From assembly GCA_003576915.1 (NCBI GenBank), contig QEVF01000031.1, positions 1-42,071 on the forward strand: 42,071 nucleotides of DNA, given 5' to 3'. The position numbers and the translations under genes were made by a program. A model generated the notes under the pieces. The model made no database searches, was not told where the DNA came from, and was given only the letters and a program-made list of their open reading frames with translations. The DNA comes from Planctomycetota bacterium. GTDB lineage: Bacteria; Planctomycetota; UBA8742; UBA2392. Numbering within the stretch: position 1 is the stretch's first letter; every line of letters begins with the position of its first letter. Below, piece by piece: positions 34,154-42,041 of the stretch.

Positions 34154-35851
34154 ATGGAAAATTTCCTGCCGGGCAAGATGCGGGTCTGCGACACCACGGG
34201 CCTGCCCGTCTGCCTCGAAGCGGAACGCTTCATCAAGCTCAATGCCGTGGCCGCGGTGGTTTCGCTGCTTATCGGCGCGCTGGCCGGCATCACCATCGCT
34301 TTGACGCGCTGGGAGGTTCTGCGCTTCGTCAGCGACCTGACCTACTACCGGGTGCTCACGCTGCACGGCCTCAACATGCTGATCTTCTGGATCATTTTCA
34401 TGGAGATCGCGATTCTGTACTTCGCCGGCACGACGCTGCTGAAGAGCCGATTAGCGTCGCCGGCCATGGCCTGGCTCGGCTTTGGCCTCATGGCCTTTGG
34501 CGCCATTGCGGTGAACGTAACCGTACTGCGCGGGCGCGGCGACGTGCTGATGACTTCCTATCCGCCCCTGACGGCAGACCCGATGTTCTATGGCGGCATC
34601 GTTTCGTTTGCCGTCGGAACGCTCGTCGCAGTCATCAACTTCTTCTTCACGATCTACATCGCCCGGCGCGACAAGACCTACAAGGGCTCAGTACCTTTGG
34701 TGGTCTTTGGCGCCATCACGGCAGCCATCATCGCCGTGCTGACCCTGCTGCATGGCGCGGCCATCATGGTGCCCACCTTCCTGGCCTCCCTCGGCATTGG
34801 CTGGGGCAGCGTGTCGGACATTGATCCCGCCGTGTACCGCCTGGTGTGGTGGGGTCTGGGTCACCCCTCGCAGCAGATCAACGTCGCGGCTCACGTCGCA
34901 GTGTGGTACCTGCTCGGCACGCTGACCACGGGGGCGCGCCCCCTGAGCGAATCTGTCTGCCGCACAGCCTTTGTGCTCTACATCCTCTTCATCAATCTGG
35001 CCTCGGCGCACCATCTTCTGGTGGACCCGGGGGTGAGCGCTGAATGGAAGATGTGGAACACCTCCTACGCGCTCTATCTCGCCGTGCTGGCCTCCATGAT
35101 TCACGGATTTACCGTGCCGGCCTCCATCGAACTGGCCATGCGCAAGAAGGGCTACAACGAGGGTCTGTTCGGATGGCTCAAGGCCGCTCCTTGGGGCGAC
35201 CCCGGCTTTGCCGCGCTGATTCTCTCGCTGTTCATCTTCGGATTTGGCGGCGGCGTCACGGGCGTCACGCTGGGCACGCACCAGATCAACATTATTGCTC
35301 ACAACACCCTGCGCATTCCCGGCCACTTCCACATGACGGTGGCGGGCGGCACGACGCTGGCCTTCATGGGTCTGGCCTATTACGTGGTGCCGCTGATCTT
35401 CCGCCGCGAGTACCCCTTCAAGAAGCTCTGTCGCTGGCAACCCTACGTGTTTGGACTTGGCATCAGCCTGATGGCGATCGGCATGGTGGCCTCGGGCATG
35501 CACGGCGCTCCCCGCCGCACCCCGCTTTCGGGCGTGGAAGGTGCCGGCCCCTGGCTGGCGCTGCTGGGCATCGGCGGCCTGGTCACCTTCACGGGCGTCA
35601 TGATGTTCGTGCTGACGACGGTCATCGCGGTGTTCTTCGGCAAGTCCAACAAGGGTCAGGCCATCGAAGGCTGGCAGGACATGGAGAAGATGAAGGCCAA
35701 CCTGGCCCTCATCACCAGCGACTGGCAGCCGGGAAAGTCCGGTCTCAAGGCCAAGGGCACCGTGGCGCTGGTGCTCATGTTCCTGGCCTGGTTCGCGGTC
35801 TACTACTTCGCGAACTGGAAGGCCCTGGCCGACGTGTGGCACGTGCGCTAG
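34154..35851 (+). CDS. Heme-copper oxidase superfamily subunit I, probably NO-reductase type
   Basis: 565 residues, ATG 34154 with GGGGGA upstream. About 12-13 membrane helices. Ligands: low-spin heme His71 (TLHGLNMLIFW) and His393; high-spin heme His391 (PGHFHMTVAGG); CuB His237 (WWGLGHPSQQ) and His286-His287 (SAHHLLVDPG). The tyrosine four residues after the first CuB His, cross-linked in O2-reducing A- and B-type enzymes (HPEVY/HPIVY), is Gln241 here. Lack of that tyrosine is a property of NO-reducing members of the superfamily. With CuA subunit II before it and SenC after it, the order matches the norS-norY-senC (sNOR) arrangement I recall from Nitrosomonas. An oxidase using another radical donor is not excluded. 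Confidence 0.9.
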   Translation: MENFLPGKMRVCDTTGLPVCLEAERFIKLNAVAAVVSLLIGALAGITIALTRWEVLRFVSDLTYYRVLTLHGLNMLIFWIIFMEIAILYFAGTTLLKSRLASPAMAWLGFGLMAFGAIAVNVTVLRGRGDVLMTSYPPLTADPMFYGGIVSFAVGTLVAVINFFFTIYIARRDKTYKGSVPLVVFGAITAAIIAVLTLLHGAAIMVPTFLASLGIGWGSVSDIDPAVYRLVWWGLGHPSQQINVAAHVAVWYLLGTLTTGARPLSESVCRTAFVLYILFINLASAHHLLVDPGVSAEWKMWNTSYALYLAVLASMIHGFTVPASIELAMRKKGYNEGLFGWLKAAPWGDPGFAALILSLFIFGFGGGVTGVTLGTHQINIIAHNTLRIPGHFHMTVAGGTTLAFMGLAYYVVPLIFRREYPFKKLCRWQPYVFGLGISLMAIGMVASGMHGAPRRTPLSGVEGAGPWLALLGIGGLVTFTGVMMFVLTTVIAVFFGKSNKGQAIEGWQDMEKMKANLALITSDWQPGKSGLKAKGTVALVLMFLAWFAVYYFANWKALADVWHVR

Positions 35852-35887
35852 CCGCGCCGGTTGTGGGGCGGCAACGGGAGATTCATC

Positions 35888-36841
35888 ATGCAACGCTCCA
35901 GGCTCATGATGTGGGTGTCAGGCGTCAGCCGCGGATTTCGCGGCTGGCGCTTTGCCGCTTTTGCCCTGTCCCTGCTTGCGGCCTACAACCTGTTCGTGCT
36001 GGTGACGCTGTTCGCCCCGACGCCAAACGCCGAACTTCAGGAGTTCGCGGACAACTTCAGACAGTGGTGCTTTGGCTATGAGGCGGGCAGCGCGAACATC
36101 CATTACGTCATCAACTACTTCGTGGGGCCGGTGCTGCTTTCCGCGCTGATTCTGGGTGTCTGGGGACGCGACCTCAAGACAGCGGCGGTGCGCAAACCCC
36201 GCGCGCTGCTGGCGCCGGCAACCTCCGCCCTGGCCCTGGCCTTGGCTGCGGGAGGGCTGTTGCTCTGGATGAGCCCCCCCAGAGCCACGGTCGCCCCCGG
36301 CGCGATTCCTGACTTTCCGGCGGAGATTCTGCGCACGGCGCGGCAGCCGCAGAACTTCGAATTGACCAACCAGGCCGGCGAAGCCTTCAGGCTGACGGAC
36401 TATCGCGAGCGCATCGTGGTGATCACGGGGCACTACTCGCATTGCAACAAGACGTGACCGATGATTTTTGCGCAGTTGCGCAAGGTGACCGAATCTCTTT
36501 CTCCGGCCCAGCTGTCCGAGCTGACCATCGCCGCCATCACGCTGGACCCCGAACGCGACGACGTCAAGCGCCTGGCCCAGATCTCAGAGGCGCAGAAGCT
36601 CGCCCTGCCCACCTATCACCTGCTCACCGGCAGCAGCGCCTCCGTGAACAAGGTGCTGGACGACTACGGCTTCATGCGCAAGACCGACCCCGAAACGGGC
36701 GAGATCGACCACAACAACCTCTTCATCGTGATCGACCGCGGCGGTCGAGTGGCGTACACGTTTACGCTGGGCGCCGTCCAGCAGGCATGGCTGACTGAAG
36801 CCCTGCACAAGCTGCTGGCAGAACCGGGGGCGCGCCCTTGA
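35888..36841 (+). CDS. SCO/SenC copper chaperone, predicted selenoprotein (in-frame UGA at 36455)
   Basis: ATG 35888 (GGGAG upstream). Read through one in-frame TGA (36455-36457) the product is 317 residues. Residues 1-140 contain three membrane helices, more than usual for SCO. The thioredoxin-like SCO domain covers about 155-310: FELTNQAGEAFRLTDY, then HYSHC186-NKT-U190-PMIFAQLRKV, TLDPERDDVKRLAQ, LLTGS, and IDHNNLFIVID with the third copper ligand His275. In SCO proteins the motif is CxxxCP; here the second cysteine codon is UGA, directly followed by Pro. A hairpin fitting bacterial SECIS rules follows. SCO delivers copper to CuA, which this operon encodes. The alternative is a Cys-to-stop mutation or sequencing error. 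The stop codon overlaps the start of the next gene. Confidence 0.85.
36455..36483 (+). promoter_or_regulatory. UGA selenocysteine codon and candidate bacterial SECIS hairpin
   Basis: After TGA (36455-36457) come 16 bases to the apical loop. TTGCGC (36468-36473) pairs with GCGCAA (36478-36483) around an AGTT loop whose second base is G. The stem can extend by two G-T wobbles. A short stem, G in the first two loop positions and a 16-37 base distance are the published rules for bacterial SECIS elements. Confidence 0.72.
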
Positions 36842-38847
36842 GCCAGGCCGCGCAACAGCCGGTTCCCGAGGCCGCCACTCCCGGCAGCGTGGCGCGCCCC
36901 GCGGGCTTGTTCCGGGCCCTTGAGCGCGGCTTTGCCCGCGCCCAGACGGGTTTGTCTGCCCTGGCCCCCGACGAACTCAACCCCCTGCTGCATCTCGGCG
37001 CCGCCGCCAACACGGCCCTGATGATCTCGGCGGCCAGCGGCATTCTGCTGCTGTTCTTCTACGTTCCCGCCGTGGACCAGGCCTATGAGTCCGTGCTGGG
37101 CCCGCTGGCGGGCTTCCTGCGCACATTGCACCGCTACAGCTCCGACGCCTGCATGCTGCTGGTGCTGCTGCATCTGTTGAAGACCTTTGCCGCCGCGCGT
37201 TTTGCCGGCGCGCGATGGGTGGCATGGTTCACAGGGGTCGGACTGCTGTTCACGCTCTGGCTCGATGGCTGGCTGGGTTACTGGATGCTCTGGGATGAAG
37301 GCGGCGCCCAGACTGCCATGATGTCCGCGGCCATGGTGGACGCCCTGGGCCTTTTCTCCACGCCGCTGTCGCGCGGCTTCGCCGCCCACAGCCTGCTCAA
37401 TTCGCTGCTCTTCTTTGTGGTGTTCTTCTGCCACATCGCCATTCCCCTGTTGCTGGCCGCGGGCATCTGGCTGCACCTGCTGCGCATCAGCAAACCCCGT
37501 CTGCTCACGAATCGGTCGCTGACGCTGGTGCTGGTGGCGAGCCTGTGCGCGGTGTCGCTGCTGTTCCCGGCGCCGGCCCGCGGCGAGGCAGACCTCGCCC
37601 GGGTCACCGGCGAATATGTGCTGGACCCCTGGTATCAGGCGCCCCTGGTGCTGTACGGCCGCGTGGGCGAGGGACTGCTCTGGCTGGCTTTCGCGGCGGG
37701 CGCCCTGGGCCTGGTGGCCGTTCCCTGGCTGTTTTCGCGTCGCCGTCGCGCGCCGGCCAAAGTGGATTCGTCCCGATGCACGGGCTGTGAGCAGTGCGTC
37801 AAGGATTGCCCCTTTGGCGCAAACTCGATGGTTGCGTTCGAAGGGCGGCGCGTCTCGCGCATTGACCCGGGCAAGTGCCTGGGTTGCGGCATTTGCATCG
37901 GCTCTTGCAGCCCCGCGGCCATCGTGCTGCCCGAGCTGCCGCTGGAGGTGCTGCGCCGGCGCATTGATCTGTGGTTCTCAAGCCCGAGTTCCGACCAGCT
38001 TGCCTTCGTGTGCCGGGAGTCGGCGGCGCTGGCGCACCACTCCGTCACGAGCGAGGGGCGCCATCCCGAGTTGCCCGGGGTCCGCATCATCGAAGTTCCC
38101 TGCGCAGGACTCGTTCACCCTGAACTGGTCCAGCGGGCCCAGCGTCGCGGCGCAGCCCGCGTCGTCGTCGCTGCCTGCGGCGCCGATCCGCATTATCGCC
38201 TGGGCGCGCATTGGATGGAGGAACGGCTCAAGGGTAAGCGCGACCCGGGCCACAAAATCCACCTGCCTGCGCCGGAGAAACTCTGCACCCTGCGGCTGAG
38301 CGCCTTTGGCCTCCTGGACCTCAAACGCGCCACGGCCCCCACACCGGCAGCGATCGCCTCGCCCCGCAAGTCCCGCTGGGTCATGGGTGCGCTCTTGTGG
38401 CTGGCGTTGATTTCAGGCTGCTCGCTGGCGGGTTGGGTCACGGTAACGCCCTCCAGCGTGCCGCCCAGCGAGCTCGTGGTGACCTTTCTGCACAGCGGCG
38501 AGATTCTTCCTGACTCCGGACAAAGCGCCGGCAATGACGTGGCCCCCCACATGCGCGGCGCGCGCACCAGTATGGTCGAGCGCGCCCCCGTGGAGATGCG
38601 CGTGTTCGTGGACGGCGTGGAGGTCGTGAACCGCGCCTACTTCCCCTCCGGGCTGGCGGGCGCGGGACCGAGCGCCGCCCTCGAGCGCATCCCCGTGGAG
38701 GCAGGCCAGCACGAGATCCGCATTGAGATCAACGACACGGGCAAGCCCGGTCAGTGGCGCCATCACGAAACGCGGCGCCTGGAGTTCAAGGCGCGTGAGC
38801 GCCACGTGGCGCGTTTTGACACGGGCCGAGGATTCTCCTGGGAATGA
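36838..38847 (+). CDS. Cytochrome b - 2x[4Fe-4S] - MvhD-like fusion protein
   Basis: Start TTG 36838 overlaps the SCO stop (TTGA), implying translational coupling; GGGGG lies nine bases upstream. 669 residues. The cytochrome b/b6-type membrane part (about 50-300) has heme pairs His98/His112 and His184/His199 (13 and 14 residues between, the b6-like spacing). Two ferredoxin clusters follow: CTGCEQCVKDCP (314-325) and CLGCGICIGSCS (347-358). Residues about 385-470 resemble MvhD/FlpD, the hydrogenase delta subunit (LAFVCRESA, IIEVPCAGLVHPELVQRAQRRGAARVVVAACG; Cys392, 422, 447). A last membrane helix (about 515-535) leads to a beta-rich external domain. Likely moves electrons between quinone and soluble FeS or thiol partners. 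Direction unknown. Confidence 0.87.
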   Translation: MSQAAQQPVPEAATPGSVARPAGLFRALERGFARAQTGLSALAPDELNPLLHLGAAANTALMISAASGILLLFFYVPAVDQAYESVLGPLAGFLRTLHRYSSDACMLLVLLHLLKTFAAARFAGARWVAWFTGVGLLFTLWLDGWLGYWMLWDEGGAQTAMMSAAMVDALGLFSTPLSRGFAAHSLLNSLLFFVVFFCHIAIPLLLAAGIWLHLLRISKPRLLTNRSLTLVLVASLCAVSLLFPAPARGEADLARVTGEYVLDPWYQAPLVLYGRVGEGLLWLAFAAGALGLVAVPWLFSRRRRAPAKVDSSRCTGCEQCVKDCPFGANSMVAFEGRRVSRIDPGKCLGCGICIGSCSPAAIVLPELPLEVLRRRIDLWFSSPSSDQLAFVCRESAALAHHSVTSEGRHPELPGVRIIEVPCAGLVHPELVQRAQRRGAARVVVAACGADPHYRLGAHWMEERLKGKRDPGHKIHLPAPEKLCTLRLSAFGLLDLKRATAPTPAAIASPRKSRWVMGALLWLALISGCSLAGWVTVTPSSVPPSELVVTFLHSGEILPDSGQSAGNDVAPHMRGARTSMVERAPVEMRVFVDGVEVVNRAYFPSGLAGAGPSAALERIPVEAGQHEIRIEINDTGKPGQWRHHETRRLEFKARERHVARFDTGRGFSWE

Positions 38848-39740
38848 CCATGCCGGCACACGCACTTCCCGCAGTCCCCCTCGCCCGCCGCAGCCCGCTG
38901 AGCCTGCTGCGCGAACTGGCCGCCCTGATCAAACCGCGCATCACGGCCAGCTCGACGCTGGCGGCGGCGGCAGGCATGGCCACACACGGCCAGGGATGGC
39001 TCTCACTGAGCAGCGGCACGAGCCTGGCGGGCATCGCCGCGTGTGTGGCAGCAGCCTGCACCTTCAACATGTGGCTGGAACGCGACTCGGACGGACTGAT
39101 GGAACGCACGCGCGGCCGCCCCCTGCCCTCAGGCAAGCTGGAGGCGCCGCTGGCCTTCTTCTTTGCCTGCGGGCTTGGCACAGCAGGCCTTCTGGTGCTG
39201 TCGGTGACCGCGGCTCCGCTTGCGTTGGCGCTCTCACTGGCGGCGCTGGTGCTTTATGCGTTTGCCTACACGCCGCTCAAACGCGTGACGCCCGCGGCAA
39301 GCGTCGTCGGGATTCTGCCCGGCGCCATGCCTCCCGTGATCGGCGCGGCGGCGCTGTCCCAGGTCACGCCGCTGGCCTGGGCTCTGGCCGTGATGCTGGC
39401 GCTATGGCAGCTGCCTCATCTGATGGCTGTGGCATTGCGCCTGCGCGACCAGTATGCCGCTGCAAAGCTGCACACGCTGCTGGACTGGCTGGGCGAGGCC
39501 CGCGCGGTGAAGGCACTGCAGTGGGGCCTTCTTGCGCTTGTGCCGCTTGCGTTCCTGCCCCTGGCGGTCTCGCGCGAGCCGCTGCTGGTTGCAGGCTCAT
39601 TGCTGGCAGCGCTCATAGCCCTGCGCTCGGCGGTCTGCGCCTGGTTTTGCAACAGGGCCGTGTTTCAGTCGCGCCGCTTCATCCTGGACACGGTGATCTA
39701 CGTGATTCCGCCGATGCTGGCCTGCCTCGCGTTCCACTGA
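38844..39740 (+). CDS. ctaB: Protoheme IX farnesyltransferase (heme O synthase)
   Basis: 298 residues. ATG 38844 overlaps the previous stop as ATGA; a second ATG two codons later (38850) has a slightly better-placed GGGA. A UbiA-family integral membrane protein with about eight or nine helices. The prenyl-diphosphate/Mg motif reads NMWLERDSDGLMERTRGRPLP (residues about 74-94); the CtaB pattern NxxxDxxxDxxMxRTxxRPL is recognisable, though the first Asp is Glu. The second loop is YTPLKRVTPAASVVGILPGAMPPVIG, diagnostic of CtaB. It farnesylates heme B to heme O for heme-copper enzymes, fitting the operon. No heme A synthase is present, so the enzyme may use heme O or b. Last gene of the operon. 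Confidence 0.94.
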   Translation: MTMPAHALPAVPLARRSPLSLLRELAALIKPRITASSTLAAAAGMATHGQGWLSLSSGTSLAGIAACVAAACTFNMWLERDSDGLMERTRGRPLPSGKLEAPLAFFFACGLGTAGLLVLSVTAAPLALALSLAALVLYAFAYTPLKRVTPAASVVGILPGAMPPVIGAAALSQVTPLAWALAVMLALWQLPHLMAVALRLRDQYAAAKLHTLLDWLGEARAVKALQWGLLALVPLAFLPLAVSREPLLVAGSLLAALIALRSAVCAWFCNRAVFQSRRFILDTVIYVIPPMLACLAFH

Positions 39741-39753
39741 CACGGAAAAAACG

Positions 39754-39784
39754 GCGAAAGGCGCGAGTTCCTCGCGCCTTTCGC
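39754..39784. terminator. Strong hairpin downstream of ctaB
   Basis: A 14-bp perfect stem (GCGAAAGGCGCGAG / CTCGCGCCTTTCGC) with a 3-base loop, 13 bases past the ctaB stop. The T tract is on the minus-strand side (AAAAAA at 39746-39751), so it is a canonical terminator for leftward transcripts and at least a strong 3' hairpin for the rightward operon. Confidence 0.7.
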
Positions 39785-40069
39785 TGGTGGACCGCCTCCA
39801 CCGGCTGTCGCACCCCTTGCTGGAACGACAGCTTTGGAGTGCGTCGCCAACCCGCCAAATATGGGGCTGGACGACTACAGCCAAGTTCCTGGTGAGGTTC
39901 GACTATTGGCCGCAATGGGTGCCCAAGAATATCGATTCACGAACCAGCAAGCCAGCCAGTTGGAGGCTCGAAATCCCCCTCCAAACCACAACGTACCGAC
40001 GGCAGAAGCTCCTGAAGGTGAAAAGCTGGGACGAGCGAGCTGTTCGCCCGCCCCAGCCCCCGAGCTGCC
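39785..40069. other. No gene recognised
   Basis: Together with the preceding hairpin this makes about 330 bases without a convincing gene. Short open frames exist on the plus strand (a TTG-initiated one from 39834) but lack a ribosome site and recognisable sequence. Confidence 0.5.
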
Positions 40070-40621
40070 TTATGCGTAAACGGCCAGCTTCAACCCAAGC
40101 TGCACGAGGGCCTGCTCGCGCAAAATGAATGCCGTGGTTTGAGGCAAACCGACCGCTGCTGCAACCGCGTCCCATTTGATGCCCATGAGGTCGCGGAGTT
40201 TCACGATCTCGCGTTTCGGCCAGGGCAGGCTTTCAACAGCCTCCAACACGTCCAGCGCGGCGCCCAGTCGGTTGGTCACGTCGGCCCCCACGGGAGCCTT
40301 GTCGCCGGTCGGGTCGATGACAGGCTGGTCGGTCCTGAGGAGGTCGATGACCTTGTGGTAGATGCAAGTATTCCACCATCCTTTCGCCTGGGCCTCCGTT
40401 TGCAGGGTGAACTTGAACTCGGCCGTTGCCAAAGTCTCGACGACGATGGCCTCCGCATCTTCCACGTGGCGGAGTCCCTTCGAGCCAAGCTTGCGCCCGA
40501 CCAGCTTGCGGGCAGCTTCATGGCTGAGTGTGGCCACCACTTTGAGGCAGCGGGCCCTGCGCCCGCTACCCACTTTCAAAACAAAGGCCAACGCCAACAA
40601 CACTCCCAAAAAGGTCTTCAT
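40070..40621 (-). CDS. ECF-like sigma-70 family protein with hydrophobic N-terminus
   Basis: 183 residues from ATG 40621 (GAGG nine bases upstream). Region 2-like sequence at about 33-95 includes WWNTCIYHKVIDLLRTDQ, resembling the ECF LYRIARNRAIDLLR helix. Region 4-like sequence at about 125-175 reads VLEAVESLPWPKREIVKLRDLMGIKWDAVAAAVGLPQTT then REQALVQL, a helix-turn-helix. The match to ECF sigma factors is clear in pattern but divergent in detail. Odd: the first 17 residues (KTFLGVLLALAFVLKV) look like a membrane helix or signal peptide, unexpected for a sigma factor. A GTG start at about residue 16 would remove it. No anti-sigma gene adjacent. Confidence 0.65.
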   Translation of the reverse strand: MKTFLGVLLALAFVLKVGSGRRARCLKVVATLSHEAARKLVGRKLGSKGLRHVEDAEAIVVETLATAEFKFTLQTEAQAKGWWNTCIYHKVIDLLRTDQPVIDPTGDKAPVGADVTNRLGAALDVLEAVESLPWPKREIVKLRDLMGIKWDAVAAAVGLPQTTAFILREQALVQLGLKLAVYA

Positions 40622-40853
40622 GATTCCGGTCCTCGACGGGAAGGTCAGGACCGGAGGCCTCCGGAAACCCAGCCATCAACCATTGATGGCCGGGCATTGG
40701 CTAGGCGGCGTTTCCCACGCGCCACCAAGTCATGCGCATGGGTCCAAGTCAAAGATTCGTCGGCTAGCGGATACAGGAGCAGCGGCGTCGCGGCGCAGTC
40801 GCGACCATGCGGGCTATTGACAACCGAAAACTTTAAATACCGGAAGAATGGAA
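40622..40853. other. Divergent intergenic region with small inverted repeats
   Basis: It contains CCGGTCCT...AGGACCGG (40623-40651, 8-bp stem), CGGAGGCCTCCG just after it, and CCATCAA-CCA-TTGATGG (40673-40689). These could be operator sites for the sigma-like gene. A TTGACA at 40817 has no -10 at proper spacing. Confidence 0.45.
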
Positions 40854-41219
40854 ATGTTCCCTATGGCTGCTTACAACAAGTCCCAGTTGAACCATCTGCC
40901 TGAAGGCAAGTCTATTGATGAGGTAGTCGATAGCGTATTATTGCGCCGTATAGCGGAGGCTTTACCGGGCATTCAGGCGAGGCCCGATGATGCGAGAAGA
41001 GCTCTCGACTTATTCAAGCGCTACCACCCGAATCCTACTGACTGGGCGCTTGTCGAGGATAACTACAAGCTTGTTCGCGCCGTTGGCTTCAAGGAGCGCC
41101 GAGAGCTAGATTATGCGGCAGAGTTCCTATTGACACGTGTCCTTCGAACAGACTTCTCGCAGTACACGCAAGAGTACGACAAAGGGCGCACGAGTGAACA
41201 AGAAGCTGCCAGGCGGTGA
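40854..41219 (+). CDS. Hypothetical protein
   Basis: About 121 residues. ATGs at 40848, 40854 and 40863 are all in frame; 40854 has the best-placed GGAAG. Soluble, helical and charged, with no signal peptide: SIDEVVDSVLLRRIAEALPG, DDARRALDLFKRYHPNPTDWALVEDNYKLV, LDYAAEFLLTRVLRTD. I recognise no family. Base composition here is visibly lower in GC than the rest of the window, suggesting acquired DNA. It overlaps the next gene by 26 bases, so the two form a unit. Confidence 0.7.
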   Translation: MFPMAAYNKSQLNHLPEGKSIDEVVDSVLLRRIAEALPGIQARPDDARRALDLFKRYHPNPTDWALVEDNYKLVRAVGFKERRELDYAAEFLLTRVLRTDFSQYTQEYDKGRTSEQEAARR

Positions 41220-41997
41220 GTCGACATCGATCTCGAAGGGCAAGCGACCTCAGGTACTCCGGTTCGAGCTATCTACGTGTACCGTCGTCTTCCCGAGCAA
41301 GGTGTTGCACCTGAGATTTGCCCCTGATCCGTGTTTTCCAACGCCGGAAGAGCGACTGTTTTTTCTCATCGTGTGCGCGGTAGCGTTGGACCGAGTAGAG
41401 AAACGAATGCAGACCCACGCCCGGCGAGCTCTGGGGCTCGCGTCGGCTGTTGCCCAGCAGTTCAAGCTCGCGCCACTGCCCGCTGCCCCGTTTCGGTTTG
41501 AGACGCTTGCGCGCAAGTGGAGATATCTCGTGCCGCAAGAGGGAAAAAAGAACGGTATCCCAACACATCGTTGGCCGGAGTTGGCACCGGCCAACCTGCA
41601 GGTTGAAGCAGGCAGGAGGTGGATTGGCCTGGCGAACGTCCATTTTGATTCCGAGTCAATTCACGGTTCATTGGAGGCCGCCTGGGGTTATTCCGAGTTT
41701 CAAGCATCGGGTAAACTCCCCGACGTTTGCGCGCGAGTAGTCTCCGACCTCGAAGTACTGAAAGGCCTGTTTCGTCAGGACGTGCAAATGCAGGAAATTG
41801 ACCTAAACGTGCTCAACGCAAAGTCCTTTTCGGCCCTGCCTGGCATCCTTACAGAATCCGTGGACGTGGTTGTTGCGAAGGCGCTGCAATTGCAAGTGAA
41901 TCCAAGCGATTGGGACATCGAGCTAGACCCGTGGCCGATGCCTACGGCACAGCTCGAGCGAAATTTTGATATCCTATACCGCTCCCCTGGGGATTGA
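41194..41997 (+). CDS. Hypothetical protein
   Basis: GTG 41194 (AAAGGG upstream) gives 267 residues; the frame is open to 41137, but that start lies deep in the preceding gene. Soluble, mixed alpha/beta, no signal peptide. Recognisable stretches are VLRFELSTCTVVFPSKVLHLRFAP, THARRALGLASAVAQQFKLAP, RRWIGLANVHFDSESIHGS and PSDWDIELDPWPMPTAQ. No known family or catalytic motif is apparent. Overlapping arrangement with the preceding gene implies translational coupling. Low GC relative to the window suggests an island. Could be part of a defence or toxin-antitoxin pair, but nothing in the sequence proves it. Confidence 0.68.
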   Translation: MNKKLPGGESTSISKGKRPQVLRFELSTCTVVFPSKVLHLRFAPDPCFPTPEERLFFLIVCAVALDRVEKRMQTHARRALGLASAVAQQFKLAPLPAAPFRFETLARKWRYLVPQEGKKNGIPTHRWPELAPANLQVEAGRRWIGLANVHFDSESIHGSLEAAWGYSEFQASGKLPDVCARVVSDLEVLKGLFRQDVQMQEIDLNVLNAKSFSALPGILTESVDVVVAKALQLQVNPSDWDIELDPWPMPTAQLERNFDILYRSPGD

Positions 41998-42041
41998 AGC
42001 CACCCTTAAGAGCGCCTTCAATGGTGCCGGGAGGTGGAATC

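Noticed and set aside
36455..36841. SCO locus read as two separate genes: a truncated 189-codon protein and an independent gene from ATG 36461
   Set aside because: The two pieces are in the same frame, separated only by the UGA. Together they make one complete SCO domain, and the second piece has no ribosome site. A split would put the copper-site cysteine and the rest of the thioredoxin fold on different proteins.
39834..40079. 81-codon plus-strand open frame after ctaB
   Set aside because: TTG start, no ribosome site, proline-rich composition typical of non-coding DNA, and it crosses the end of the convergent sigma-like gene.
40817..40840. TTGACA as a promoter for the hypothetical gene at 40854
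   Set aside because: The only AT-rich hexamer (TAAATA) lies 11 bases downstream, too close for a -10 element.
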